NCBI RefSeq assembly: GCF_003171515.1 | Contig: NC_089399.1 | Coordinates: forward strand, 3,658,001 to 3,722,000 | DNA from: Pyrenophora tritici-repentis | Lineage: Eukaryota; Ascomycota; Dothideomycetes; Pleosporales; Pleosporaceae | Direction of reading: 5' to 3' | Length of the DNA: 64,000 bases | In this document: positions 12,870-23,762 of the stretch, piece by piece | How the letters are laid out: every line of letters begins with the position of its first letter | Position numbering within the stretch: position 1 is the stretch's first letter | Notes under the pieces: generated by a model | What the model was told of the DNA's origin: nothing | Databases searched by the model: none | Seen by the model: the letters and a program-made list of their open reading frames with translations, nothing else | Program-made: the position numbers and the translations under genes

Positions 12870-13172
12870 ACCCCACCTGGTCGTAACTTTCTACCTTGAC
12901 ACAACCTTCTAAGTTTCTACTAAAGTCCGATTTCACAACAGGTCGCAATATAGACATTGGAATTCGCGATATTACGCATATATTGCATGTAATCTCTAGA
13001 GGAATGATGATGCTTAACGTGTGCGACGCTAAATGATGCTAAGAGCAAACTGGCGCCTGGCGTCACGTGACTTCGCGATATTGTACAACCTTAACGCGAC
13101 TTAAAGAGGGCCACACTGACTCTTTCCAAAACATGTACAATCTCTTAGTTGAAATTGGAACACACCGAGACC
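12870..13172. other. Divergent intergenic region
   Basis: About 300 bp between the hydrolase and 2OG-oxygenase starts. No gene or repeat is seen; it presumably contains both promoters. Confidence 0.45.
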
Positions 13173-14833
13173 ATGGACTCTAATCAGCCCTCAAGCCCGG
13201 AGAGTTCCAGGGTGCTGCCCGACTACACCTCTACCATCGCTCAGCAGCTGGGCATATTCATAAAGGGCAAGTGTGCTACTTTTGCCTGCGGTGGCGCAGT
13301 AGCCACTGGGATATGTACACTCGTAGTCTGTATCGGAACTATTTACTGTTTACTAACTAGAGCAGAGCGATGCCGAAGAGCAGAGCGATGCTGAAGAGCA
13401 GAACAATGCCGAAGCAGTCAATTCCACTCAAACCCCAGTGGTCTTGCGTTGGGATTCACAGCAAGCTCAGACCGTCACTTCGCGACTATCGTTTCCTTTG
13501 GATCCGCAGGACGAGACTGGGGCCATGGCTTTGGCTCAGCTGATGGATGCATGTCAGCCTGCAAGCTTTGGTCACAATGGTGAAGCTGTACTCGATGAAT
13601 CCTACTGCAAACCAACAAAAATGGACCGTTCCGCCTTGTGCGTAGACTTCTTTCCTTACGAGGAGGGAATCATTGACACGATTGCGCAGATGCTGCTACC
13701 AAACAGCAGTGGCTATGAAGGCATCACCGGAATTTACGCTGAGTTGTACAACTTGAATGTAGGTCGCGGATGCCGCTCTTATTTAGACTAAAAACTGATT
13801 GCAATCCAGATCTACGCTGCTCCTTCTGGATTTTTCAAGTCTCATGTCGATACCCCGCGGTCTTCTGCTCAGTTCGGGTCCCTCGTTGTCTCTCTTCCCT
13901 GCTACCACACAGGAGGCCAGCTTGTGGTGCAACATGCTGGAAACTCCCAGACATTTGACTGGGGCTCTGACGACCAGGAAAGCTTCAAACCTTGCATAAA
14001 ATGGGCGGCATTCTATAGCGACTGCGAGCACGAAGTACTCGAAGTGACAAACGGTCATCGCATCACCTTGACCTACAACCTCTACCACAGTCCCGGTGTA
14101 GGGAATATGACGGACTACAGTGAGGCACTGGAAATGACGTCTATCCCCCTTTTCCACCATGTACAAGATATGCTAAAGAAGAGCGACTTCATGCCCGATG
14201 GTAAGCCAGCATGCCCCGAGATGTTCACATTCATCAAAACACTAACCAAGTCTATAGGTGGCCAACTAGACATCTATTACCAACACTACTATGCCCACAC
14301 CCACTGCAACAATGCCGAAGCCTTCCTAGCTATCCTCAAAGGCTCCGACATGGCCGTCTATACCGTTTTCAAAGCGCTCAACCTCAACCTCGAAGTGCGC
14401 GCAATTCTCGACATCACAACCGACGAGTTTCAAAATTACCTCGATACGGAAGAAGCACTCCCGCAAGAACATAAGCCCGACTACTTGTACGAGGATACAC
14501 CATGGCCCCCACTTTTCCGCACACATAGTGTAGTGGGAGAGCTGGGAGGTCGTTGGTGTTGTGATGTGGTGGTAGAAGAGCACGAAATGGACAAGTTTGT
14601 TCAGTTCTGGAGCGATGATTATCGGATGGTAGAATGGGTCAACGAGCCTCAGTGTCTCGAGATTGATATGTATCATGCGACGGTAAGTGTTTTCCTCGCT
14701 CTTGAACAAGATTAAAAGCTAAATGCTGTAGTATGGGAATCAGCCTGGCATTAGGTACATGTACTCCCATGCTGCTATCCTAGTGGCAGTACCGCCTGCA
14801 TCTGAGCGCGGAGTATTGGGAAGTACTGAGTAA
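13173..14833 (+). CDS. 2-oxoglutarate/Fe(II)-dependent oxygenase-like protein (P4H-type)
   Basis: A prolyl-4-hydroxylase-like 2OG-Fe(II) oxygenase of the fungal group with HVDTPR and WAAFYSDCEHEV motifs. Secure exons are 13366-13758, 13810-14200, 14258-14682 and 14732-14833 (introns 13759-13809, 14201-14257, 14683-14731), all in phase. Iron ligands are probably H and D of FKSHVDTPR and the H of DCEHEV; GHRITLTYNL carries the 2OG-binding Arg. The far C-terminus continues as YSHAAILVAVP. The N-terminus is less certain: an upstream ORF from ATG 13173 can be joined by a 43-nt intron 13323-13365, keeping frame across an acidic SDAEEQ repeat. Otherwise translation starts at the in-frame ATG near 13525. 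Function beyond hydroxylation is not known. Confidence 0.75.
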
Positions 14834-15388
14834 GAGATCACCTATGGCGAGCTATTATGAGCGTGTGCACGAGGCCTTTCGTCTATGAAAGGCTTATATC
14901 TATAGCTACAAAGGCCAGGGATAGTGAGCTGCATATCATGTGTTCATGGCGGTTTGTAGGTGATGAGCAGACAAGGGGCTAAGGACTTGTGGTTCTAGTT
15001 GATCTTTTCCGGCTTCGGAGTTAATGACATCCTAATCTCCGGCTTCACCCCCGGACTACGGCAACATGAGTTCCCATGAGGAGAGAATTACAGGCGCAGA
15101 GAGCAGTATCGCTACAGATTCCGAGCATACGAGCGGTTAGAAGCAAGTGTCAGTCACCCACGGAATGGTGGGCCATCCCACGCATACACTGCTAGCGGGG
15201 TTTAGCGTGCGATCTCGGTGCTCAGTAGTATGCAATAAAAGGGTGCGTATCCCACCTGCGACAAGCAGACAGTGTCTTGCCCATGATTTTATTCAACTTA
15301 TAAGAGTTGTCTCGTTTCCTCTTCTATATGACCTCCTACCACCTAGCTTCTTGCAACCCCAACCAAACGCCATCCATGCATTTCCGTC
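14834..15388. other. Intergenic region, convergent gene ends
   Basis: About 550 bp between two convergent genes, presumably their 3' untranslated regions. A single + strand frame here (15147-15388 and beyond) is the antisense of the GFA gene and has no domain support. Confidence 0.45.
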
Positions 15389-15961
15389 TTACAGCTTCGA
15401 TGGCAGCTTACCACTCTTCTGCGCGGTATATGTCGCGATGAGATCCATCAACGCCGGGCTCAGTACGTCGTACGGCTGTAGCCCCACCTTCCTGAACTTC
15501 TCCCTCACGGCATCCATCTCCGACGGCTTGAACCCCTGCTCAATGATACTGCTCACAAACGCCGCGAACTGAGGTTCTTGCCAGCCCTTCTGGGGGCTCA
15601 GCTCCGTGTGCACAAAGTCCAGACCCTTGAATGGGTGGTCGACAACGATACGACCGAAGAGATGAACGCCGCATTCCTTGCAGGCATTTCGTTGGATCGC
15701 GGCTGATTCGTCGATGATGTGGAGTTTATCGCCGTTGGCGGTTACAGAGACGGCGTCTTTGGGAACCACGCCGACGACAGAGAACAGAGCGCCTTTGGGC
15801 TTCCAGCATTTCGAACAGCCACAAGCATGGTTGTGTGCGACATTGCTGGCGAGAGTGACTTCGACCTTCCTGGTGGGGCAATGGCAGTAGAGCTTGCCGC
15901 CCTTGAAGTTGGGGTTGCCTTTCGTGATGCCGTTATCGATTGAGGGGTGAATAGAAGGCAT
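15389..15961 (-). CDS. Glutathione-dependent formaldehyde-activating enzyme (GFA) family, S-(hydroxymethyl)glutathione synthase-like
   Basis: A zinc protein of the CENP-V/GFA family, proposed to accelerate formation of S-hydroxymethylglutathione from formaldehyde and glutathione in the cytosol. The single exon encodes 190 residues from MPSIHPSI (start 15961); the in-frame ATG further upstream is less family-like. Cysteine zinc-binding motifs are visible: [30 protein letters not shown], and [14 protein letters not shown]. The length matches fungal Gfa proteins, which detoxify formaldehyde together with S-(hydroxymethyl)glutathione dehydrogenase; that partner is not in this window. Family assignment is strong, the enzymatic role is inferred. 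Confidence 0.88.
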
Positions 15962-16997
15962 TTTGTGGTCTTTTTCTGAACGATATCTCTTCAATCAGGA
16001 TGTAGGTGTGCGGTAGAAAGTACAATTGGCTCGTAGCAGACTGACGAAGATACAGGTACCTGACCAGGAACTATATAGGAACGACTTACCCGGGGCCAGG
16101 AACGTCGCCCCTCACCGGACTCGAATACCAATACCGATCAGGATCCGGCCCACAAGATTCAATGGCGGAATCGCACGTATCCTGAGCATTTTGTGGACTT
16201 TGGGTGCGGAGCCGCATACTGTTTCCTTATTCGGTCAACCGGACCTTCCCCGCCACTTTGTGGGGGCGATAAACGCGATGCGCTGCGCGTGACGCTGACT
16301 GTGGGAGTACAACGTGGACTTTGCGGACATATAATGATGCGGCTCCCGCAGTCATCCGTGACAGAGATGCATGGGATGATAAAAGAGAGTTTCGGACGCG
16401 TTGGGTTGGGGGTCAGATGGAGATGCGCCCGCCGTATCGGATGCGGATCCGACAAGACCCTGAGGTTTCAACAGCCGATCTCCCCTGTTCTCTTTCGAGC
16501 AACACCGCTTTACAAATAACTTACCAACATCGAAATCTGATTGATTATCTTGAAGAGCACAAAGGCTGCATTGGAATATGGAAGCTACCTAGGTTATCCT
16601 CAGGGTTATCAACTTCACCGAGAAACATACATACGAAGACGTTCCAAACGAGCTGAGAGACACATCAGCCCTATACCGAAGCCTTGGAATCTGCTTAAAT
16701 CTGACTTGCCTCACTTTTGGAACCAATGAGCTTGCATTCATAAATCATGTTCGCGCAATCTCTTCCATTTTCCCTCATCCATACACGCCATTTTCCAGCC
16801 ATCAAAGCCTGCTCCTACGTTGCCTCCACCACTCCATCTTCGGATCACGATGGTCCCGCCACAGATGCAGCCTTTGCAGTCTCTTCCTCCTCAAACTGCA
16901 GCTATAACAGTGTCCGTCTGTTTCATCTCCAATTCAGCAGCCCAGAAGCGATAGATTGAGTCCTCATTCGCGGCGATACAATGTGTCCTTGAAACGA
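15962..16997. other. 1-kb intergenic region
   Basis: Overlapping short frames on both strands (for example 16193-16519 +) look like open-frame noise in GC-rich DNA: no domain, no splice chain and no compositional bias typical of coding. No repeat or RNA gene was recognised. Confidence 0.4.
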
Positions 16998-17402
16998 CTA
17001 TCTCTTGATACGCATTATCCGCATATCGAACACGCCCATGTGCATTCGCACTTTGGTGGACATAATAGGTGGTAGAGCCTCTTGGAAATCCAATAGAGGC
17101 AGCGGATCGTCTTCCCGGTTCTTGTTTACACGTTTGAGGAGCAAAACGCGTGTTTCGTTCTCGTACATATTCTCTCCTAGGTCCACAGACACCGACCTGG
17201 TGGGACTGGGCTCATGGCGGCGCTTGGGCGCAACATCATCTTCCTCGCTATCGATATTACCATGGCCTTGCTTTCTTGTAACTGAAGACGGCGAGAAATC
17301 TTTGCGGATCCGGGAGACAGGGTCGCCCTGGCGATTGTCATGTATAGGGGATGAACGTGCACTCTGCCGACGTAGCCTCGACGTTCGCCGCTTCAATCTC
17401 AA
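16998..17402 (-). CDS. Hypothetical basic/acidic low-complexity ORF
   Basis: An open frame of about 134 codons without ATG at its upstream end, perhaps a terminal exon. It begins basic (RLKRRTSRLRRQSARSS), has an acidic stretch (DSEEDDVAPKRR) and ends in a more ordered segment (ENETRVLLLKRVNK ... LPLLDFQEALPPI). It lies 230 bp downstream of the hypothetical gene at 17633-18393 on the same strand, so the two could belong to one gene, but no convincing intron links them. Not recognised; it may be non-coding. Confidence 0.25.
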   Translation of the reverse strand: MRLKRRTSRLRRQSARSSPIHDNRQGDPVSRIRKDFSPSSVTRKQGHGNIDSEEDDVAPKRRHEPSPTRSVSVDLGENMYENETRVLLLKRVNKNREDDPLPLLDFQEALPPIMSTKVRMHMGVFDMRIMRIKR

Positions 17403-17632
17403 CGAATTCTGTACGTAGGCGAATGGTTGAGTTGATAAATGGAAAGAATGCCCATCATCGTTGTCAGCCTATTCAGACGTTTTGCTCAGGTCAATTTGAT
17501 GCTCTTTTAGGTGTGGGACTGGGGCTAGTTACAACTAGCTCGCGACCACAGATGATAAGGTTGGTGCAAAAGCGCGACTTATGAGCGAGTGGAGGCCACT
17601 TCACCGGATCTTCTAACAAGTGGAATGCAAAA

Positions 17633-18393
17633 TCATTCCTCAAAAGCTACTCGCCGCTGATTTTCGGTCACTCTTGTCCTGGCATCAATCGCTGCTACCT
17701 CCCGACGTTCGATCTTAGATCGAATCTTGAACACCCTCCGCTGCTGCTTCAAGAGCCTTTCCATGTACTCCTCATGATACCCGCGCGCCTCTGACATTGA
17801 CCTCTCGCACTTTCTTTTGCTTTCACGCATTTTCATCTCGCCATTCAAGAGCTCTACTCGCTGGGTGAAGGATACGCCTGGTGGATGTCTTGGAAATGGT
17901 TCCCAATGTACAATTTGTCCGGGTGCGCCGATTTGTTCATTCCACATGTCTATCTCCTCCTGTGTTCTCTCCTCTATACGGGCAAGAGGGTATCTTGTCC
18001 TTGTTTGTAGCGCCATTTGGTAGTTTCCGAGCACCAAGGAATTACTATAGTCGATATGAGAGGGTATAGCTGAATGTAAGACACTACTCGATAAATTTTG
18101 CGGACGTTCATTGTCAAAGATGGCTGTAAGTACCAACCAACTCAACAAAGGGACATGGCGTTGTACTATATCGAACAAAGACGGGATTACTGACAAAGAA
18201 TTCTTCTTGTACCTTTAACAATGAGAATGTGGTGTTAGCGTGGATCCATGTGTTCATTTTTCTCATCACCTTCATTGCAATGCAGACACCCATCGCCGGT
18301 TGTCTGTTGATATTGAAAGCATAGATCTCCAAATTGACCATACCCGTCTGAGTGCATTTGCACCTCATAGCACCTGCATCCGATTAATTTCAT
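17633..18393 (-). CDS. Hypothetical protein, Cys-rich N-terminus and helical C-terminus
   Basis: I do not recognise this family. Three exons (18393-18270, 18205-18134, 18069-17633) sum to 633 nt, 210 residues, with in-phase GT-AG introns; the first intron has a GCTAAC branch point. The N-terminus has spaced cysteines (MKLIGCRCYEV ... GDLCFQYQ ... DGCLHCNE), suggesting a small zinc-binding or disulfide module. The rest is charged and helical (NGEMKMRESKRKCERSMSEA, then LLKQQRRVFKIRSKIERR), probably coiled coil. The exact phase agreement and low-redundancy sequence argue that it is real, but expression evidence would be needed. Confidence 0.5.
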
Positions 18394-19044
18394 ACAAATA
18401 ACCTGGAGATCTATGCTACATCACATTCAGCCCTAAGAAACTGCCATCATCACTACCTCAAAGGGAAATAAACCCTATCACCAACTTCTTATAGCTGACA
18501 GCACTTCTAACATCATTCAACATAAACTGATTTTTGACATGTAACCAGCGCTTTCCAGAAATCGCAGGACGTTTGCGCAATCACAATCCCATATACGGTT
18601 ACAAATTCTGCATAGCGGGGAATACTGAACAAAGAGGGAATGAAAGAGTTGATGACATGGTGAGATGCTTCATTGAAGTGGCCTCCCGGCAGTTTCCTTC
18701 AGCGCATTGACCCTCGATGCCCCCCACGCACGGCCGACAATTCGATGACGCCTACTCTACCGGTACTACGTCGTGAGGTAAGTGGACCTAATCGTCGCAG
18801 TATCTGACAAGACCCTTGGATTTCAAGGGTACTAACGTTTGGCAAGGGAAAATGATTACTAGCAATGCGTGGAAAAAAGTATGCAGACATGAGCGCAAGG
18901 GTCATGTGATGAGACTGTGGATAGAAGAAATATGCGTCGCCATCGTGATCCACACCATGGACGTTCTAACTCTAGTAACATAGCTAAGAATAGCGAGGTC
19001 GTCTATACCACTACGTAGAAACACCACACAGAAGTAAACAACCC
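18394..19044. other. Intergenic region
   Basis: About 650 bp between the hypothetical gene and the end of the Zn2Cys6 regulator, both on the minus strand. One 84-codon antisense-like frame (18699-18953) has no support. Nothing else seen. Confidence 0.45.
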
Positions 19045-20746
19045 TCACATATGTTTAAAAATAGCGCCCAGTCCCCCCACCCTACCAACCCACCTCCCCA
19101 TCATAACCATAGCATCATTCCTCAACTCTAAATCCGGCGCCGTAAATCCCACCGTAACAAGCGGCGCAATACTACGCAGCAAATCGAGACCAGGAGCAGA
19201 AACTTGTTCGATCGCAGCCATCGCCTTCATGATATCAAGGCCACATTGCATTGCCTCATCGAAATAATGTGCGGTAGAATTTCCGTCGGATTCCGGTGGC
19301 GTGGTGGACTGCGTATGTATCTTGTACATGAGAGAGTTTAGGTGGAGGCGGTCGGCGGCGTAGTTGGAAGCGACGAGTGCGGTGACGGTGTCTATGGAGT
19401 TGGACTTTCGCGCTTTGTTCTTGCTGGCTTTGGAGGGAGAGTTGGATACGGGTGTGGTTTCGCGACTTCGGGAGAATCTGGTCAAGTGCGGGTATGTGTC
19501 TGCCCACTCGTCTAGCTGATCCAGTAGCTTGATTGCGAGATCCGCGCAGGACCGAGTGTCCACGTGCGGCGGTATGGGCGTGTCGAATACGGCGCGCATA
19601 GTGCCTGGGATACCTAGAAGAGTCACGCAGTCTGGCAGCATGAGCTCAATGTTTGCGAGACTTTGGTGAGGATCAGGGGGCATGTCGATGAAAGGGATTG
19701 TCATCCATTCTGGGGACGAGTAGATTGATTTCTTGTTGAAGACTACGCATTTGTGGGCCTGGTGGGTGTTAGTGTAAACACGTCTGATAGCTGGACACAA
19801 CAAACATACATCTGAACTGCGCACAACCTTGAATATGGGCCAGATGGCATCAGTCTTGCAATTGCTGGGCCCTCGCATATTCATAATCTCAGCTGAAGCC
19901 GCAAGATGAGCCATGGAGCCACCGGCAGATGCGCCCACATATATCTCATATAACGCCAGTATGAGCGGTACCAAGACCTCTTCTTCATCTGGCATGCCAT
20001 TTCTTCTGAGCTTTTCCACCGAGACGCGCTGAGCACTCAAGGCTATAGTGTACCACCTCCAGGAGTCAACCAGAATACTAGGATCATGATGGTAGTTGCC
20101 ATAAAAGGCCATAGATACTGCCCGAAGAGAGAGTCTAACAGCAGGTTTTCTGGCATTTTCATATAGCTTGGGTAGATGGAAAAACCATTGGACCTGGGGT
20201 GCATCTGTTTCTCCGGACCTGTTAAGCTCAACGTAATGGCAAAGAAAGGCGACGTCGAGAGACTCAGGCAGGACCCTCGAAGGCTGGTTAAACTGGGGAG
20301 GTCTGTATTGGTATCTGATTGCCGTGATGGCCTTCTCTACTACGTTTGGACTTGCACTCTGCGCAGGAAACATGGCCTGTGAAAGGGAGTCCTCTGTTGC
20401 CGCCTTGTTCGCGCTGTCTTTGTCTTGCACTCTCACAATCGTAGAGTCGATGTTTGTCAATGGCTTCTTCTCATTGTTCTTCTCGTGCACGGCCACTTTC
20501 GTTGTCTGTTTCTTTCTACGTTCTCGGGGCTTGACAACACGCTCGGTCATGTCGATGACGATAGAGCCTTGGAGTGGCCCAGAGCATGTGAGCCCGAGAC
20601 GACGACATTGGTTGCATATCTCCGGTGTCTCGTCACACTGCGGGAATCGTCAGGGGTTGTGATTTTCCTCAAGTGGATCAACAAACCTTGACCCGCCTAG
20701 AGCGACATTGTGAGCAAGCTCTGCTTCGCTGGGACTTGGGAGGCAT
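19045..20746 (-). CDS. Zn2Cys6 fungal transcription factor
   Basis: A nuclear zinc-cluster regulator of 533 residues. Exons 20746-20687, 20637-19810, 19758-19045; introns 20638-20686 and 19759-19809. The first intron splits the binuclear cluster: RACSQCRSRRVK then CDETPEICNQCRRLGLTC, giving C-X2-C-X6-C-X5-C-X2-C-X6-C near residues 11-38. The second intron is 51 nt and leaves an open frame if retained, but removal restores RSSDAHKCVVFNK...SSPEWMTIPF, typical of the fungal-specific domain (DUF3468-like) seen in many ascomycete C6 regulators. No obvious gene cluster surrounds it, so targets are unknown. Confidence 0.9.
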
Positions 20747-21385
20747 GTCGTATATATAGGCTGACGTGACACATATGAATGGAAGAGGGAATTTCAGCGA
20801 CGTATACTCGAGCGGACTAAGGAACTAATCGTTGGCCGCGGAGCTTTGACAGGCTCACCTCGAGTCATGCTCCTTATCGGTTGTGCAAGATGGTACAGTG
20901 AAGGATCGGCAGAGATCTTGCCATTCCAGTGCGGCTAGACCATATCGAGAATAGAATCTGCCCCGATTGGTTCTTGCTTCAGCGGCATCTGCCGATGCTG
21001 CAGCGCTGTAGCCATGGTGTAGTGTTATTAGGTTAGTCTGTCGGATGTCTGACATGAAATATAGTTTCAAATGGATCCCACTCTTCTCTACTGTATTTAT
21101 CTCATGTTAGACGTTGCAGAGGTGGCTGCTCACGTTGGATTATGGATTTGTTGGGTGTGAGGGGTAAGCATATGTCCGAGATAGCTGCGGCTGTACGTTC
21201 ATGTCAGAGAATTTCAGATAGGTAGTCAAAACGTGTCATTCAGGTAGGCGTAGACGAGTTGGTGTGATCGTCCTCGAGATAAACGTAGCATGTTGCATCC
21301 TCCCAACAATCGGCACTTTGTGCCGCGCCAACCATCTCCCTCACCAAATATCCCCCTGATCCATTATTGGCGACTGCTCCACCGC
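20747..21385. other. Intergenic region upstream of the Zn2Cys6 gene
   Basis: About 640 bp. Contains the regulator's promoter with a TATATATA-like stretch at about 20751-20758, just upstream of its ATG. A 71-codon minus frame (20855-21070) is unsupported. Confidence 0.45.
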
Positions 21386-21700
21386 CTACATCTCGCCCTT
21401 TTCGCTCTTTTCCTTGCCCTCTTGTTGCAGCTCCTTCATGTGTTGGTCATGGTCGTGGACCTTTTGCTTGTCGGCAGCGATGTTGCTTTCGCCGTGGCTA
21501 GCAAGGTCTTCGCGCCATCGTCCCTTGCCTTGTTCTTGTTCCCTGAGTTGTTCTTGCTTTGCTTGTTCGACTTGTTCCGGGGTGCGGTCGGCGTCTTCTT
21601 TGATTGCCATGCGCGGTGTGGTTGCGAATGCGCGCCGTGTGGAGACGATCATTGGGCTGCGAAGTGGGCGCATAGCGGTGAGGAGAGTGCGGGGTGCCAT
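21386..21700 (-). CDS. Small mitochondrial-targeted disordered protein
   Basis: A single-exon 104-residue protein. The N-terminus is a typical mitochondrial presequence: Arg/Ser/Ala-rich, no acidic residues, ending at a likely processing site (TRRAFATTPRMA). The mature part is very hydrophilic, rich in Glu, Gln and Lys (VEQAKQEQLREQEQGKGRW), and contains SHGES and HDHDQHMKELQQEGK. It resembles short conserved fungal mitochondrial proteins of unknown role. The neighbour at 22211-22609 has the same design without sequence similarity. Function not assigned. Confidence 0.65.
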   Translation of the reverse strand: MAPRTLLTAMRPLRSPMIVSTRRAFATTPRMAIKEDADRTPEQVEQAKQEQLREQEQGKGRWREDLASHGESNIAADKQKVHDHDQHMKELQQEGKEKSEKGEM

Positions 21701-22210
21701 TGTATAGGATATAAGGCCCGAGATGAAGTGTTATAGGTGTTTGAAGTAGTCAAAGTCTATTGGAAGGTTACTTAGAGTATGCGAAATTGTTTGAAGGACA
21801 TTTGCGAGTGTAAATGCTCGTCAAAGTTTCTGACGTCATAACTCAAAAACAAGACAGCAATGCTCCACACGATGATAAACACGCATGTGCACGATCCAAA
21901 ACGTCTCTTTCGGATGCTTTAGCCGAATTTGCGCAGCATTGACTGAAAATCTGCAGGGTTGGCTTGGGACGGAGTGAGAGAAAAATGTTCAAACGGAGGT
22001 AATTGTGGCACAGAATCTGTTTTCCAGATGCTCTATTTACAAACTCCCCACTATACGCCTAGTACCGCGCGATTGTCGTAACAGCGCTGTGATGCTCGTT
22101 GATGTTCCTTTGAAAAGTGTCACATATGCTATTGGGCGTTATAAGCACCGTAAGATTCCTGGGCGTGCGTAGTCTTGGCTCCATGTAGAATCCTCACACT
22201 ACCATACCAA
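21701..22210. other. Intergenic region
   Basis: About 500 bp between two small same-strand genes. No additional frame, repeat or RNA gene recognised. Confidence 0.45.
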
Positions 22211-22609
22211 TCATCCTGAGCTGTTCTTAGGCGCACTGCCTCCGCCGCTGCTCTTCTTCTCCGGTGCTCCTCCGTTGCCTCCTACATCAGGGCTATTCGG
22301 GTCGCTGATCTCCTTGTTTCCAGGGCTGACGTTCATGCTGTTCTGCTTTCCGCCTGCCTCCTTCTCGGCGGTCCTCTCTGCCTCTTCAGGGCTTGTCTTG
22401 TTGGGGTTGAAAGCTGCGTCTGAGTGTGCTGCGCTATCGTCTGATCCAGATTTGCTGTACTCGGTCGAGCGTGGTTTCAGCGAGTCTTTGTCTTGCGCAT
22501 CCTTCTGAGCGAAGCGAGACGGTGTTGTCGAGAAGAATTGAGGCCGAGCGATGACTGCACGGGAGAGGGTGGAGCCTTGAAGTGCGCGTGCAGACTGGAA
22601 GCGGAACAT
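22211..22609 (-). CDS. Small mitochondrial-targeted disordered protein
   Basis: A single-exon 132-residue protein starting MFRFQSARALQGSTL. The presequence is rich in Arg and Ser and ends in a likely cleavage site (RPQFFSTTPSRFAQKD). The remainder is disordered (Ser, Gly, Asn, Glu, Lys), with EEAERTAEKEAGGKQNSMNV and a Gly/Ser-rich tail. This matches a widespread family of short ascomycete mitochondrial proteins of unknown function. It is probably a matrix or inner-membrane-associated protein; no enzyme motif is visible. Confidence 0.65.
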   Translation of the reverse strand: MFRFQSARALQGSTLSRAVIARPQFFSTTPSRFAQKDAQDKDSLKPRSTEYSKSGSDDSAAHSDAAFNPNKTSPEEAERTAEKEAGGKQNSMNVSPGNKEISDPNSPDVGGNGGAPEKKSSGGGSAPKNSSG

Positions 22610-23762
22610 GATGGGTCGGGGTAAAGATCAATTGAGTAATCTCTGATGTTTCAGAGATGGTGATTTGGGAGGTGCGGTGATTTGGGAGTCCTGTTGACGT
22701 GACGGGTGGTGCTGTAGCTCGAAGCTTGACACGCCGTGACGTCATTGCTTCATTGACGTCTTTGGTTGCACGTGCCTTTGACTTCAGCCACTTCCACCGC
22801 CATATGAGTCCCATCCGCTTCGATCACATGATATCAACAATAGCAGAGAATCAGGTCTTTCTTGGTGTACATACATGCATCATGTTCTCATCGGCTACCG
22901 CAGTAACTTCGGGTCGGGGAGATTGGCTGATTTCAAGTTGGATCGGAGATTCACTGCATCGCATACACATACCTGCCAGCCCTATAGGTACCGGGCCCAA
23001 TGTGAATTCACTGAGCCTCGGCTGTTACACTGACCCAGGAAGAAAACTCAACAGAACAGAACCCGGGAATTGTGCTCCTGGTGCGGATACGGCGCAGGAA
23101 ATTTCAATATCCAATATTTTGCCCAACCTCGTACTTCTCACCGTACCAAGCTGACTCGTAGACCGTGGGTACAGAGCGGCGACCCCGCACTCGTACTTCT
23201 GACCCTTACGGACTGGTGTACCATGATTACGGAGCGGCGACCACATACTCGTATTTCTGGCTGTCATTGACATGTGATTATGGAGTGGTTACATGGGCAA
23301 TCGGTCCTCACCTTAGCCATCTCGTACTCAGCATATCGATTTATTTGGAGGCTAGTTTTCCTTTGGAAGGAACCGTAGTCGATTACCGCCGAGTAGACTA
23401 TAAGTAGCGAGCTAGAAAGGTTCCTGCTACAATGCAAACATTCTGTTGCAGTATATGCAGTCAATTAAAGTGTAACCGCGCAAGGCAGTAATCAGAGTAT
23501 ATTGTATTGTGTTGTCTTGTTGTTGTGCTGTCATGGCCACCTTATATGTAGCCATAATCAGGGTCTATTTACATGACGTATCTCTGATGCTGGTAAGGGG
23601 AGAAAGTGCTCATGGAGGGGAGGGAGGAGCGCCAGGACAACACACGTGACATGCGCAATACCCTTGCCTCACAAACCGCAACACATTCACATCAACTCCA
23701 TCAATTCGATCTACGGCAGCATTATCTGAAAGCCAATCTATATAGCATTACACAACCCGAAA
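22610..23762. other. 1.15-kb intergenic region
   Basis: No supported gene. Between about 23130 and 23270 there is an imperfect duplicated segment (GACC..GGTAC..AGCGGCGACC..CACTCGTA and GGTACCATGATTACGGAGCGGCGACCACATACTCGTA without the gap), i.e. two similar ~45-bp units around GAGCGGCGACC. Short frames covering it are repeats read through, not genes. Confidence 0.4.

Noticed and set aside
16026..16729. Overlapping frames on both strands
   Set aside because: Mutually overlapping, no domain or splice support, composition unlike neighbouring genes.
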